Source: Dichetophora obliterata
Lineage: Eukaryota > Arthropoda > Insecta > Diptera > Sciomyzidae
DNA length: 64,000 bases
Assembly: GCA_963920525.1 (NCBI GenBank)
Contig: OY986437.1
Location: 113,204,715-113,268,714 of the forward strand
Direction: 5' to 3'
Shown here: one piece after another, positions 58,101 through 64,000 of the stretch
Numbering within the stretch: position 1 is the stretch's first letter
Layout: each line of letters begins with the position of its first letter
Program-made: the position numbers and the translations under genes
Notes under the pieces: generated by a model
Databases searched by the model: none
The model's input: the letters and a program-made list of their open reading frames with translations, nothing else
What the model was told of the DNA's origin: nothing

Positions 58101-60374
58101 CACTAAAATTATATTTGAGTGAAAAGCATTGATTTTCTTAGTACTAAGCGTTTAATTTTTCTTCTTAGGTAAAAAAAGCTGAGTAGTATTAAATTTTGTT
58201 AGTTATTAAAAAAAACATAATTTGGTTTATAATAGTCAAATCAAAAAACAATTAATAGTCAAATGACAATTCAATAGTCAAATCAAAAAACATGACAAAA
58301 ACATTTTATCAATATTTTGTACGCTGTAATGAAAAATGTGCTAGGTGGGCCCTATAGGGTGCACTTACCTTATTATTAAAACTATTTTGAATACGCACCT
58401 TTAGTTTTATCTGCTTTTTGGAATACATCTTCTTCATCACTGCTGTCAATGATTTCTACAAATTCTTGCCTGCCACCCACTACATCTTTTAAGAGCAGCG
58501 GCTGCTTGGCTGCAAGCAGGCCAGAAAATTCCTTCAAAAATTAAATTTATTAAAAAAAGAATGTCTAAATAGAATGTATAAAAACAAACCTCATACACAT
58601 CAAGAGCTTGATCATAACATGTAGAGCAGATATATTGAGGTTTAAACTTTTTCTTAGAAATCTTAAAATAACTCAAAGCAAAGAGTGGAGCACGGAAGAA
58701 TTGCTTATGCTGATGCAGGCACTCGTAGTTCAGACACTCTTTATTATAATAAACATCACCATTCGTATCATTTTGATCATTAATTTCTGGGTTTGATGTT
58801 GTTTCTTTTGGCTGAGTTTCTTCTAAAAGATTTTGACTATCGTCAACGGGATTATCTTTTTGTTCATTTCCATTAGGTTTAGAACACAGAATATCTTTAG
58901 CTGGCAGAGGTTCAACGGGTTTAGCATTATCTTCGTTTGGCTTACCAACTAGATTATTTTTATTTGTATCATCCTGTTCCATTAATTCAATTGTAGTCTC
59001 CGTCTGTAGTTTTTGTTGATTAGTTTGCTCATCTTTTGTAAGTTCGGATATTTCCTTTTCGGAAACTTTTGTAGATACCTTCATATCTTCTGTTAGATTT
59101 TGTGTAGATTCTGGGATGATTATAACGTTGTCATCTTCATCATCGTCGTCTATTTCAATTATTATATCATTGGTTTCAATTGCTTGTACATCATCTGACT
59201 TGTCGTCAGCAATGAGTGGATCTATTGCAGGTGAAAGTTGCTCTTCACTAACGTCTGTAATTTGCTTTGTTGGTTCCTCACCAATTTCAATCGAATTTGT
59301 AAATACTTCCGCAGGTTCAACTTCCACCGGTGGGGTAGTTTCCACAATTATTAGATTAGATTCCGTTTGAGCTTCGCCATCTGCTTCAGATTCAATTGCT
59401 TGTACATCTTCTGACCTGTCGTCAGCAATAAATTTATCCTTTGCATCTACAAGCTGCTCTTCACTAACGTCTGCCAGTTGCTTTGATGGTTCCTCGACAA
59501 TTGCAATCGGTTCTGGAAATTCTTTGGCGGGTTCAGTTTCCATAGGTGAGGTACATTCCGATTGATCTTCGTCAATTGCAATAGATTCTGGAAATTCTTT
59601 GGCGGGTTCAGTTTCCAACGGTGTGGTAGATTCCATTTGATCTTCGTCAATTGCAATAGATTCTGGAAGTTCTTTGTCGGGTTCTGTTTCCATAGGTGTG
59701 GTAGATTCTGTTTGATTTTCAATTGCAATCAATTCTGGAAATTCCTTGGCGGGTTCAGTTTCCATAGGTGTGGTAGATCCCGTTTGATCTTGGCCAACTG
59801 CAGAAGCGTTGATGTTACTAAGGCCTATTTCCATTGGAATATCATATTTGGAATCGACAATTTTAGTCTGCTCACAACATTTTATTTCAACGGATGTAGC
59901 AGTATTGACGGAATCTTTAAGTGGCTGCTCTTTATTTGTCTCCAAAATTTCGGGGTTTAAATGTACTTCGTTATTCTTATTTTCAGGCTCTGATGGAACT
60001 TCATTGATTATTAAATTATCATTTTCGTTTTCATTTTGTTTCTTAGTTTTCTCCATATTTTCCGCCTGTTCAGTCAATTTTTCTTCGGATTCGTTAGACT
60101 CTACATTTTTCTGGTCGACAATAACAGAATCTGTCAGTTTTTCTGTAATTACATTGATATCCTCATCTTGGACGATGATCTCCTGTAAAACGATTCCAAC
60201 CGCATCTAGTCCTGGAGTTGCTTCCACCCCTGCGCTTATTTCCAAATTTCTGGATGCATCAATTTGATTTTCTACTTCAGTCACAGAGCCTTCTTCAGTA
60301 TGTTCTGTCGGGCCGGCTAGAGAGGCTTTGACCTCTGCACATTGCTCCATTTGAGCTTTAATTTCTTCGGACAT
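33960..60374 (-). CDS. egg: SETDB1/eggless-type histone H3K9 methyltransferase, 14 coding exons
   Basis: The exons (minus strand) are 60374-58590, 58531-58399, 53416-53112, 53053-52804, 52743-52620, 39374-38993, 38927-38685, 38622-38116, 38041-37899, 35107-34930, 34826-34710, 34647-34460, 34312-34228 and 34166-33960. They sum to 4647 nt (1548 residues plus stop) with every junction in phase and GT-AG. Domain order: acidic N-terminus, Cys/His patch, coiled coil, Tudor domains, MBD, pre-SET, bifurcated SET and post-SET. That order is specific to SETDB1. In flies the family tri-methylates H3K9 at transposons and piRNA loci with Windei and SUMO-pathway partners. Key SET residues are present (RGWG, NHSC, YNYEVG, CQCG...C). 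Only the exon 11 donor (GTGATT) is weak. UTRs and non-coding 5' exons are not determined. Confidence 0.95.
34228..34312 (-). CDS. egg: egg exon 13: SET-C first part
   Basis: Residues 1452-1480: [20 protein letters not shown] then NLGRYFN, directly before the catalytic NHSC of the next exon. Acceptor TTATTTAG, donor GTAAGT. Confidence 0.92.
34460..34647 (-). CDS. egg: egg exon 12: SET insertion, acidic and basic linker
   Basis: Residues 1390-1451 plus two bases. Includes [13 protein letters not shown], a basic [12 protein letters not shown] run (possible nuclear-localisation or contact patch), and NPNAVMDEN. Donor GTAAGT. Confidence 0.87.
34710..34826 (-). CDS. egg: egg exon 11: start of SET insertion
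   Basis: Residues 1351-1389, beginning [17 protein letters not shown] and ending in an acidic stretch. This is the insertion that splits the SET domain in SETDB1 proteins. The donor GTGATT is non-consensus, but the phase and the next acceptor (ACCTTAG) fit. Confidence 0.82.
34930..35107 (-). CDS. egg: egg exon 10: end of pre-SET and SET-N
   Basis: Residues 1291-1350. [10 protein letters not shown] closes the pre-[22 protein letters not shown] and [14 protein letters not shown] are the SET N-terminal half that binds S-adenosylmethionine. Acceptor TTCTTCAG, donor GTACGA. Confidence 0.93.
35418..35834. mobile_element. TAA-flanked MITE, GAGCCCGAACAGAAC ends
   Basis: TAA at 35415-35417 and 35835-35837. 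The inverted ends share GAGCCCGAACAGAAC then MAAAGC. 417 bp, non-coding, GC-richer than its surroundings. Probably PIF/Harbinger-mobilised. Confidence 0.8.
36119..36905. repeat. direct duplication, about 235-bp units 556 bp apart
   Basis: 36119-36355 and 36675-36905 are colinear and about 90% alike by eye (AAAGTTTGTTGCGAGGAATT at the start of each, CGCTTGTTTCGCAGCTG near the end). The intervening 320 bp is unrelated. The units could be terminal direct repeats of a small element or a segmental duplication. No coding capacity. Confidence 0.8.
37899..38041 (-). CDS. egg: egg exon 9: pre-SET zinc cluster
   Basis: Residues 1244-1290 plus two bases. It begins [11 protein letters not shown] and ends GIYECNS, contributing further pre-SET cysteines. 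Acceptor GCTTTAG, donor GTAACT. Followed by a 2.8-kb intron. Confidence 0.9.
38116..38622 (-). CDS. egg: egg exon 8: methyl-CpG-binding-type domain and start of pre-SET
   Basis: Residues 1075-1243. The MBD-like core is [20 protein letters not shown] then [11 protein letters not shown]. The pre-SET begins with DISCGQE, and CDCDDDCS provides zinc-cluster cysteines. In animal SETDB1 the MBD does not need to recognise methyl-CpG, which fits flies with little DNA methylation (family knowledge). Acceptor ATTAAAG, donor GTAAGT. Confidence 0.92.
38685..38927 (-). CDS. egg: egg exon 7: polyglutamine linker
   Basis: Residues 994-1074. It holds a run of about eleven Gln (CAA/CAG mixture) followed by a low-complexity Ser/Thr/Gln stretch and a conserved end NKPKGK. 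Acceptor CAATTTCAG, donor GTTTGT, phase 0 at both ends. Confidence 0.9.
38993..39374 (-). CDS. egg: egg exon 6: Tudor domains continued
   Basis: Residues 866-993. [13 protein letters not shown] completes the second Tudor, and [20 protein letters not shown] with [11 protein letters not shown] the third. Acceptor TTTGTAG; donor GGTATTT after AGG. Confidence 0.92.
40041..41168. mobile_element. long-TIR element, about 42-bp ends
   Basis: Inverted ends TCATGCTGATTATGGAATCC and TCATGCTGATTGTGGAATCC continue through GGATCARTTGCGGCGGGAG on both sides. About 1.1 kb with no ORF of note. The target duplication is uncertain (an ATAAA-like string on both sides). Superfamily unassigned. Confidence 0.78.
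41661..42532. mobile_element. inverted-repeat element, GGATGAC ends
   Basis: Inverted ends AGGTAGGATGACTTAGCGTC and GGGGTGGGATGACATAACGTC, followed by GGACATAATG-type motifs on both sides. A TA-flanked MITE is nested at 41901-42248. No ORF; target duplication unclear. Confidence 0.65.
41901..42248. mobile_element. TA-flanked MITE, CACGGTT ends
   Basis: TA at 41899-41900 and 42249-42250. Inverted ends CACGGTTAAAAATCTTGGAC and CACGGTTTAAAATTTTAGAC. 348 bp, rich in TTTAAAC/GTTTAAA. No ORF. Confidence 0.78.
42697..43962 (+). pseudogene. hAT transposase relic (ZMYM1/DUF4371 type)
   Basis: Frames at 43006-43233, 43252-43503 and 43585-43806 read as consecutive parts of one hAT-type protein. The last has [19 protein letters not shown] and [12 protein letters not shown], the hAT dimerisation domain. 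The first, with [12 protein letters not shown], resembles the preceding helical region of DUF4371 proteins. Stops and shifts separate them and the N-terminus is missing. A near-match 8-bp pair, TATCACCC (42689-42696) and TGTCACCC (43963-43970), may be the target duplication. Ends rich in GGGGCC lie just inside. Confidence 0.72.
44730..45602. mobile_element. inverted-repeat element, CCTATTG ends
   Basis: Inverted ends CCTATTGCGTAGGGCAAC and CCTATTGTGTATGGCAAC; inside, many GTTGC/GCAAC motifs in both orientations. About 870 bp, non-coding. Target duplication not resolved. Confidence 0.75.
45721..45793 (-). tRNA. tRNA-like sequence (pseudogene or SINE head)
   Basis: The 73-nt minus-strand stretch carries a B box GGTTCGAATCC in a pairable T-arm (TCTGG/CCGGG) and an A-box-like TAGTCTAGTGG. 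The acceptor ends GCCTTTG and CTCGGGC pair only partly, and the anticodon arm is imperfect, so no amino acid is assigned. Most likely the RNA polymerase III promoter of a SINE. Confidence 0.55.
46010..46385. repeat. dispersed repeat R1, copy 2
   Basis: Colinear with 18225-18605 (see that entry), in the same orientation. Unclassified AT-rich family. Confidence 0.7.
46523..46990. repeat. interspersed repeat with 118-bp tandem core
   Basis: Begins ACTAGCTGAACCCGG and ends TATTTTATATATATAGAT. The core AATTTTCGATATAAGTCCAC with AGCGCCACCTATCGGG repeats at 46602, 46720 and 46838, a period of 118 bp, almost without divergence. The 3' part (AAAATCGGCCCAGCCGTTTT, then GGAGTCCATA) resembles the motif in the 28090-30890 family. 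Common in insect genomes as non-autonomous repeats; class not certain. Confidence 0.75.
48335..48758. mobile_element. inverted-repeat MITE, AGCTTAGTATGC ends
   Basis: Inverted ends AGCTTAGTATGCTGTAGGAA, then CGAAAA, are identical over about 26 bp. 424 bp, AT-rich, with an open minus-strand frame that has no recognisable domain. Target duplication ambiguous. Confidence 0.8.
50148..50882. mobile_element. hAT-like MITE-2, copy B (uninterrupted)
   Basis: The 8-bp duplication CTTAAAAG lies at 50140-50147 and 50883-50890. Termini are CAGCGCTGGGCG and, complemented, CTGGGCTGGGTA. 735 bp without an ORF. It is the reference against which copy A (13085-19883) can be read. Confidence 0.92.
50908..51227. 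mobile_element. long-arm foldback MITE, about 130-bp arms
   Basis: Inverted arms AGCTTTATCACTGAATTCTG and AGCCCTATCACTGAGTTCCG extend through CGTAGTACGATATCGTAGAA, GCATCACTGA and GTTGTCGGAGAAAATTTT, meeting near 51070. 320 bp, no ORF. Confidence 0.88.
51623..51868. mobile_element. inverted-repeat MITE, GTCGCTGCG ends
   Basis: Inverted ends share GTCGCTGCG, YCTACAAAAATGGTTATGTG and an outer GAATAT. About 246 bp, T-rich centre, no ORF. Just upstream, two copies of AATTTTGATGTCATAA (near 51450 and 51592) form a separate direct repeat. Confidence 0.82.
52620..52743 (-). CDS. egg: egg exon 5: second Tudor strand set
   Basis: Completes Gly825 and runs to residue 865 plus two bases. [13 protein letters not shown] and [16 protein letters not shown] are the classic start of the second Tudor domain in SETDB1. 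The acceptor is TGTCAAG and the donor GTAAGT. The next intron is 13.2 kb. Confidence 0.9.
52804..53053 (-). CDS. egg: egg exon 4: Tudor region
   Basis: Residues 742-824 plus one base. It contains [19 protein letters not shown] and VSVKHLAYF, consistent with a first Tudor barrel. The acceptor is ACAATAG and the donor GTAAGT. Confidence 0.88.
53112..53416 (-). CDS. egg: egg exon 3: coiled coil and start of first Tudor region
   Basis: Residues 640-741. The acceptor TTGTTAG supplies AT to complete Asp640. A heptad-rich stretch ([13 protein letters not shown], then [18 protein letters not shown]) predicts a coiled coil, the region SETDB1 uses to bind its cofactor (Windei/ATF7IP in known systems). 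The donor GTAAGT follows EIS. Confidence 0.88.
53770..53830 (-). CDS. candidate alternative first exon of egg
   Basis: An ATG at 53830 opens 20 codons ([20 protein letters not shown]) plus one base, then a strong donor GTGAGT. The phase (1) is exactly what exon 3 needs, so splicing would give a protein lacking the acidic N-terminus and Cys/His patch but keeping the coiled coil onward. An in-frame TAA directly precedes the ATG and no acceptor precedes it, so it cannot be an internal coding exon. Chance cannot be excluded; RNA evidence decides. Confidence 0.4.
54164..54986. repeat. long inverted repeat (foldback), about 270-bp arms
   Basis: The left arm, from CGACACTCGTATTC (54164), and the right arm, ending at 54986, are inverted copies. 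Shared blocks include CTAAATCCAAAA, ATCTGCCAG, GATTTTGATTT, AGGGTGCAAAT and GTGCAACAGTGTT. The unique centre is about 270 bp. Identity looks like 75-80% by eye. Transcribed within egg intron 2 it would form a long hairpin. No ORF. Confidence 0.85.
55295..55574. mobile_element. MITE-1 copy inside Tc1 relic
   Basis: Inverted GGGGTATTCACGATTCAGTG ends as in the 3550 and 10568 copies. The right flank is TA; the left flank is TT, presumably mutated. Confidence 0.88.
55803..56560 (+). pseudogene. Tc1-like transposase relic
   Basis: Fragments in order: a helix-turn-helix-like start ([20 protein letters not shown]), then [17 protein letters not shown], then [12 protein letters not shown] (56283-56318; the second DDE Asp), then LLQWPAQS, a line that normally reads WPAQSPDLNPIE. 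The first DDE Asp region is deleted or unrecognisable, and several stops and shifts occur. Tc1/mariner family is clear; inactive. Confidence 0.82.
58399..58531 (-). CDS. egg: egg exon 2: short linker exon with SIM-like motif
   Basis: Encodes residues 596-639 plus one base. It begins [20 protein letters not shown] and contains [12 protein letters not shown] (619-630), another hydrophobic-acidic motif of SUMO-interaction type. The acceptor is TTTTTGAAG and the donor GGTGCG after AAAG. It is too short to stand out as an ORF and was placed by splice phase. Confidence 0.85.
58590..60374 (-). CDS. egg: egg exon 1: acidic N-terminus and Cys/His patch
   Basis: Residues 1-595 start at ATG 60374. The region is strongly acidic. 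Residues 198-296 are four 24-25-residue repeats ([15 protein letters not shown], then IAIDEDQ). Residues about 297-330 and 369-400 form a second duplicated block (DVSEEQL...DDVQAIE). A hydrophobic-acidic motif at 404-411 (IIIEIDDD) resembles a SUMO-interaction motif. Near the end Cys547, Cys552, His554, His556, Cys583 and Cys586 could bind zinc. The exon ends GAG before GTTTG, in phase 0; the open frame that continues past it is intron read-through. Confidence 0.9.
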
Positions 60375-61276
60375 ATTTTCACCGCTTTAATAAGGATTTT
60401 TTTATCGCGATGTAGTATTTTTCTTAAGCAAATGTAACGTAATAAAGTTTAAAAATTACAGACCACGACTTTAAGAAGGTACAGTTTTTCGAAGACGCTT
60501 TTTTATTAAGGTGCGCTATTATTCAGGATTGCAAAAACAGTATCATATTTTTTACTCCGTATTTTCGCCACTGTTCGGGCAGTGGAAACGTTCGGTAACA
60601 TAAATAAGAGACAACGCACACTCCATTCCTTTATTGTGCATTATTTTCTGAAAAAAAAGTCTGCCCTCACCAAATGTAGAATTGTTTATGTTTTGACCTG
60701 AATTCACAGAATGTTGACCTCTTTTTAGCTGAGAAAAGAACAGAAAAATGCAACATTTCTTCATTTAGTATTGACTGCATAGTTTTGAATTACAATGTTC
60801 TTACGATTGAGGTTATGTATAGAGCCAGATGCATAATATTCTGAACAAATATTCATTGACCAACTCAGTTTTATCAAAAACAACCACTTTAATCAACAAG
60901 TTATTGGATTCAATTTAAAACATTTTTCAAAATTGCAAATTTTTGTTTCTCACAATCGTCACGGAAAAAAATATGAAATCTCGAAAATGTTTTGTTTTGT
61001 TTTGTTTTTATTTACTAGACGGTAAAATGCCTAACCATCGAATTTCACAGGTCAGAAAATTCTGCATTTGTTGTAGTTGATTTGCTTTGAAGTCAACATA
61101 TTTTTTAGAAATGAACAGAAAAAATGCAGAATTCTTGAAGCTGACAGAAAAGAATGCGTCATTAGGCTCCCGAGGTTGCAGCCGGCAAACCAAATATTTA
61201 GTTGTTGGTTGGTGCGCACATGAATAAAACAAGCTAAAAATAGTTAAAAAAGAAAGGCCTCCCTACAAGAAATAGC
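60375..61276. other. upstream region of egg
   Basis: Should contain the promoter and 5' UTR of the main egg transcript. The start codon context is AAAATATGTCC. Inverted similarity between about 60690-60770 and 61045-61135 (GAATTC, ACAGAAAAAATGCA, TGTTGAC motifs) suggests a further decayed element. No convincing core-promoter motif was found. Confidence 0.4.
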
Positions 61277-61279
61277 TAA

Positions 61280-61811
61280 TGCCGTGGTTATGCTAGCCAA
61301 ACATGATTGCCGAACATTTTTTGTTGTTATTGTTTCACGTATAAAATGAAGAAATGAACTTTTTCTCATATTCATTTTCTCGCTCTAGGACCGAACATTT
61401 TGATTGCTGATTGAAACGCCAAACATGCCGAACTTTCCAGTGTTGGCTGTAGTCATTTTGTATAATAGCATCAAAAAAGTAGGCAAAAGTATTAAAAAGT
61501 GAAGTTGATTGTGTCTTCAAGTAACCCTTAACGTAAACAGCTAGCTAGCATGTCAAAAATATGCAAACCATTTTGTTTAAGATATTATAATAAAAATTCA
61601 GAGTAAGTAATATCAGTTTGTATATTTTAATTCGTTAATTTTAAGTACAAAAATGCAAATTAGGGTTGTGCTTTTTTGTGTTTTTACATACTATTACATA
61701 TAATGCAACTGTGCCACCAATCATAGCATAACCACCAAACAAACATTTCAGCGAAGAGAACAAATTAACAAAAATGAACACCGAACATGTTTGGCTAGCA
61801 TAACCACGGCA
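61280..61811. mobile_element. TAA-flanked MITE, TGCCGTGGTTATGC ends
   Basis: TAA at 61277-61279 and 61812-61814. Inverted ends TGCCGTGGTTATGCTAGCCA then AACATG are identical. 532 bp, no ORF. Likely PIF/Harbinger-mobilised. Confidence 0.88.
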
Positions 61812-62162
61812 TAACCAAAACTCTAACACAATCACATACATTTTTCTGTTTACAACCACATTCGCATACTCATTTCAATGTCAAAAATTGTGAAACAGGG
61901 AAAAATATGAACATTTTAGCAAGTGCATGTGAAAGAAAGAGAAGGTATCATTATTAAAAATCATGTCCAATTTTTGCATATCCGCCATTGTAGTTTACCA
62001 TTAATGGTTTCGCTAACAAAAACCAAGTTCTGCAATAAAAAAATTAAATATCTTTAAATTGCTTACTGTTGGAACGCTGCTACCCATCAAAGAAGGATGA
62101 GCCAATAAGCACGCTTGCCAATATCAAGAATGCAGTGAACATTACAACATTCGCCACATCTA

Positions 62163-63072
62163 TGCCCCTATCACCGTCTGCGAATCGAACAAAAATTAAG
62201 TCGAATTCGCCAAATTGGTATCACCGTCGGCGAATGTTTTAATTTAATTCGACTGCAACGTCAAAAACAGGCGAATGAAAAACTTCGCGGTATCACTGTT
62301 CGCGAATTTCGCAGATGTCGTTCGACTTAAGCGTCAAAAACAGACGAATAAAAATATTTGGTGACAAGCCGGCGAATGCGTTTGATTTCTTTTAATTTTG
62401 CACATAAAAATGGAAAATAATAGAAAAAGATAAGTAAATTGCATTGTATCAATAATCCCGACAACTTCGCTTAAAACTGTGGACACCGTTGATTGCGCAA
62501 GACCCAATTCAAAATCGTTTCCAACGCTCTTTTGGCAACGACCCTCAGCAAAAAATCGTAGAGTACTAGCTAGCTTCAAAATAGGAGGAATCGCACAACT
62601 TCGAATTGACTGCATGGAGTCTTCAATATTCTGCAACACAAAGACAAAGGGTTCCTTGTTAAGCCTAAAATATGATTAAAACCTTTAAGAGATTTTAAAT
62701 ATTTCAATGAAGATCAACCGGGCATATAAAAATACTCACAGGTCGGCAGGAATCTCTAGCGGATTGGATTTATCCCTAATACTGCGTCGTAATCTGCATA
62801 AAGTTTGTTTTTCCTCAGTTTCTCAAAAGAAGAGCTCCGCGCTGCTTAACATTTTAGTATATTTTATTATTTATTTGTATTTATCGCGGCTTAATTGAAA
62901 TGTGAGGTTTGAGTTTTGACGTTTCTAAGCGAATTTTATTGTTTTCTGCTTTGGCAGCACCGTATCTGAGGCGAATAAGTAGGTTCGCAAACAGTGATAC
63001 CACAAAAAGAAAAATTCGCCAAATGATTCGATTCGAGTGAAGCATTCGATTCGCAGACGGTGATAGGGGCAC
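62163..63072 (-). mobile_element. PIF/Harbinger element with truncated transposase
   Basis: CTA at 62160-62162 and 63073-63075. Inverted ends TGCCCCTATCACCGTCTGCG then AATCGAA match on both sides. Subterminal repeats of GGTATCAC and GCGAAT occur at 62218-62300 and 62985-63060. The interior holds an N-terminal HARBI1-like fragment. 910 bp, an internally deleted derivative. Confidence 0.87.
62445..62639 (-). pseudogene. HARBI1-like nuclease N-terminal fragment
   Basis: The minus frame reads LKLASTLRFFAEGRCQKSVG then LGLAQSTVSTVLSEVV, the helical N-terminus typical of Harbinger nucleases (family pattern LRFLATGS.Q..VG, SQSTVSR). The DDE catalytic part is absent. It fits the 3-bp target of the enclosing element. 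Confidence 0.75.
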
Positions 63073-63075
63073 TAA

Positions 63076-64000
63076 TTCCACTCCCAAAGTCGTCGGCTCA
63101 GAAGTGGCTCGCAGTAGCAGCAACAACAGTAAGAACAACAACAACAACAATAAAAAATGTTATAATAAATTAAAACCATTTGTTTCAAGACACCAACGAA
63201 TTGCATGCATTTTTATTTTTTAAGAGGTACGTTAGATAAAACTGATTTTTACGTTATATCTAACGGTTACATATAACTGAGTTTTCGGTTAGATTTATCT
63301 GGTGAGATTTGGTTACCTATAACCTGTATTTGTGTTAACCCTAACTAGAGAGAGAGCGAGACGGCAATATTTCAATGGTATTGGAAATTGATGCGTGTGA
63401 AAAAGGGATGCCAGATCACACGTATACACGAGTTTCGGTTAATTTCTTCCCGAGGCTCTTCCTAGCATAACCGAAACTTGGTATGAAGAGGTAACCGATA
63501 TTTCAGTTTAGAAAAACCGTTTTTGCTTAGTTAAATAACCGATAGTCTTCTTGTAGGGCTATGCATTTCAGCTAACATGATATTTATTTCTGGTAGCACT
63601 TTCAGTGAGTCAAGGCCTGATTACCCAAGCGTAAAATGAGGTGGCGCAGCGGGATGTAGCGTAGTGCGACGTTACCTCGAGGATAAGCGATTACCGAAAT
63701 CGTAATAAAACGTAGTGCAGGCGCCGTAGTGCAGGGCACTTATTTTATTCTAGTAGGCTTATTTACTTCTCCTCGTCGATAAAAGATTGCATCCTTTCTT
63801 ATATAGTATTAAAATTTACAATAATGTGAAGTTAAACAAAATTTTTCGCTTGTAACACAGCTGTCGAACTGTCAAAAATCATAACGTTGCGTAGAAATCT
63901 ATTTTCTACAGACTTCTACGCTGCGTCACGCCACGTTACGATTTCGGTAGCGACTTGTACACATTTATCATAAAACAGATTTTAGCTTGACAATTGGCAA
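63076..64000. other. inverted-repeat DNA at the right edge
   Basis: A TACCGAAATCGTAA end at 63692 faces its complement ending at 63949, with GCGA on both outer sides, bounding a unit of about 258 bp rich in GTAGTGC/GCGTAG motifs. A related string, GATTACCCAAGCGTAA, lies at about 63619, so the unit may be longer or nested. Before it, 63230-63330 has TTAGATAAAACTG and AACGGTTACATATAAC repeats. No gene seen. Confidence 0.5.

Larger units (their letters stand above)
53417..58398 (-). other. egg intron 2, 5.0 kb, with foldback and Tc1 relic
   Basis: Contains the candidate alternative first exon, a long foldback (54164-54986), a Tc1-like relic (55031-57312) with nested MITE-1, and 57314-58398. In that last stretch I see only ATAATCCGGACA direct repeats (near 57465 and 57598) and a short AATAGTCAAATCAAAAAACA tandem (58225-58295). 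Confidence 0.75.

Noticed and set aside
58446..58589. Continuation of the long egg exon 1 frame
   Set aside because: The codons after ALDVYE are intron read-through; the donor GTTTG and an in-phase acceptor at 58531 give the conserved continuation.
59116..60267. Plus-strand ORFs opposite egg exon 1
   Set aside because: Ser/Ile-rich antisense shadows of the acidic repeats.
1..64000. CRISPR array, operon or bacterial defence system
   Set aside because: No regular spacer-repeat array, no ribosome-binding-site gene strings; introns, poly(A) LINEs and dipteran TE families show an animal nuclear genome.

Overview
The window is eukaryotic, AT-rich and intron-bearing. It most resembles the genome of a large-genome higher fly (Diptera); a tephritid is my guess, but the sequence does not prove it. 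I recognise one host gene, a SETDB1/eggless-type histone H3K9 methyltransferase on the minus strand. Fourteen coding exons between 60374 and 33960 join with consistent GT-AG sites and phases into 1548 codons plus a stop. Nearly everything else I can name is transposable-element (TE) DNA.

Layout. 1-1778: right part of a piggyBac-like element that runs off the left edge. 3488-4141: cluster of a TA-flanked MITE. 5464-6110: minisatellite. 6138-6407: TTAA-flanked MITE. 7575-11847: a complete but dead piggyBac-like element, bounded by TTAA, with a hAT-like insertion and a TA-MITE inside its transposase; both junctions rejoin the reading frame. 12186-27370: a decayed non-LTR retrotransposon split by nested insertions. 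Its deepest chain is LINE, hAT-like element, CTG-flanked element, TAA-flanked element, TA-flanked element, then a 5'-truncated RNase H LINE. A second 8-bp-flanked element (21590-26091) in the same host carries an uninterrupted LINE ORF of about 962 residues. 28090-30890: degenerate interspersed repeats. 30985-32690: two RTE-type LINE pieces in opposite orientation.

33960-60374: the eggless gene. Its product has an acidic, repeat-rich N-terminus with SUMO-interaction-like motifs, a Cys/His patch, a coiled coil, Tudor domains, an MBD, pre-SET, a bifurcated SET and post-SET. The two largest introns (13.2 kb and 5.0 kb) and a 2.8-kb intron are filled with hAT, Tc1, TAA- and TA-flanked elements, a SINE-like unit with a tRNA-like head, and long foldbacks. 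A possible alternative first exon lies at 53770-53830.

60375-64000: upstream DNA with a TAA-flanked MITE, a CTA-flanked PIF/Harbinger element holding a HARBI1-like remnant, and another inverted-repeat unit.

Eggless/SETDB1 enzymes deposit the H3K9me3 that silences transposons in flies. Here the gene for that enzyme is itself expanded by transposons. I saw no CRISPR array, operon or new protein system. The most notable items are the datable insertion nest, the foldbacks inside eggless introns and the candidate alternative start.
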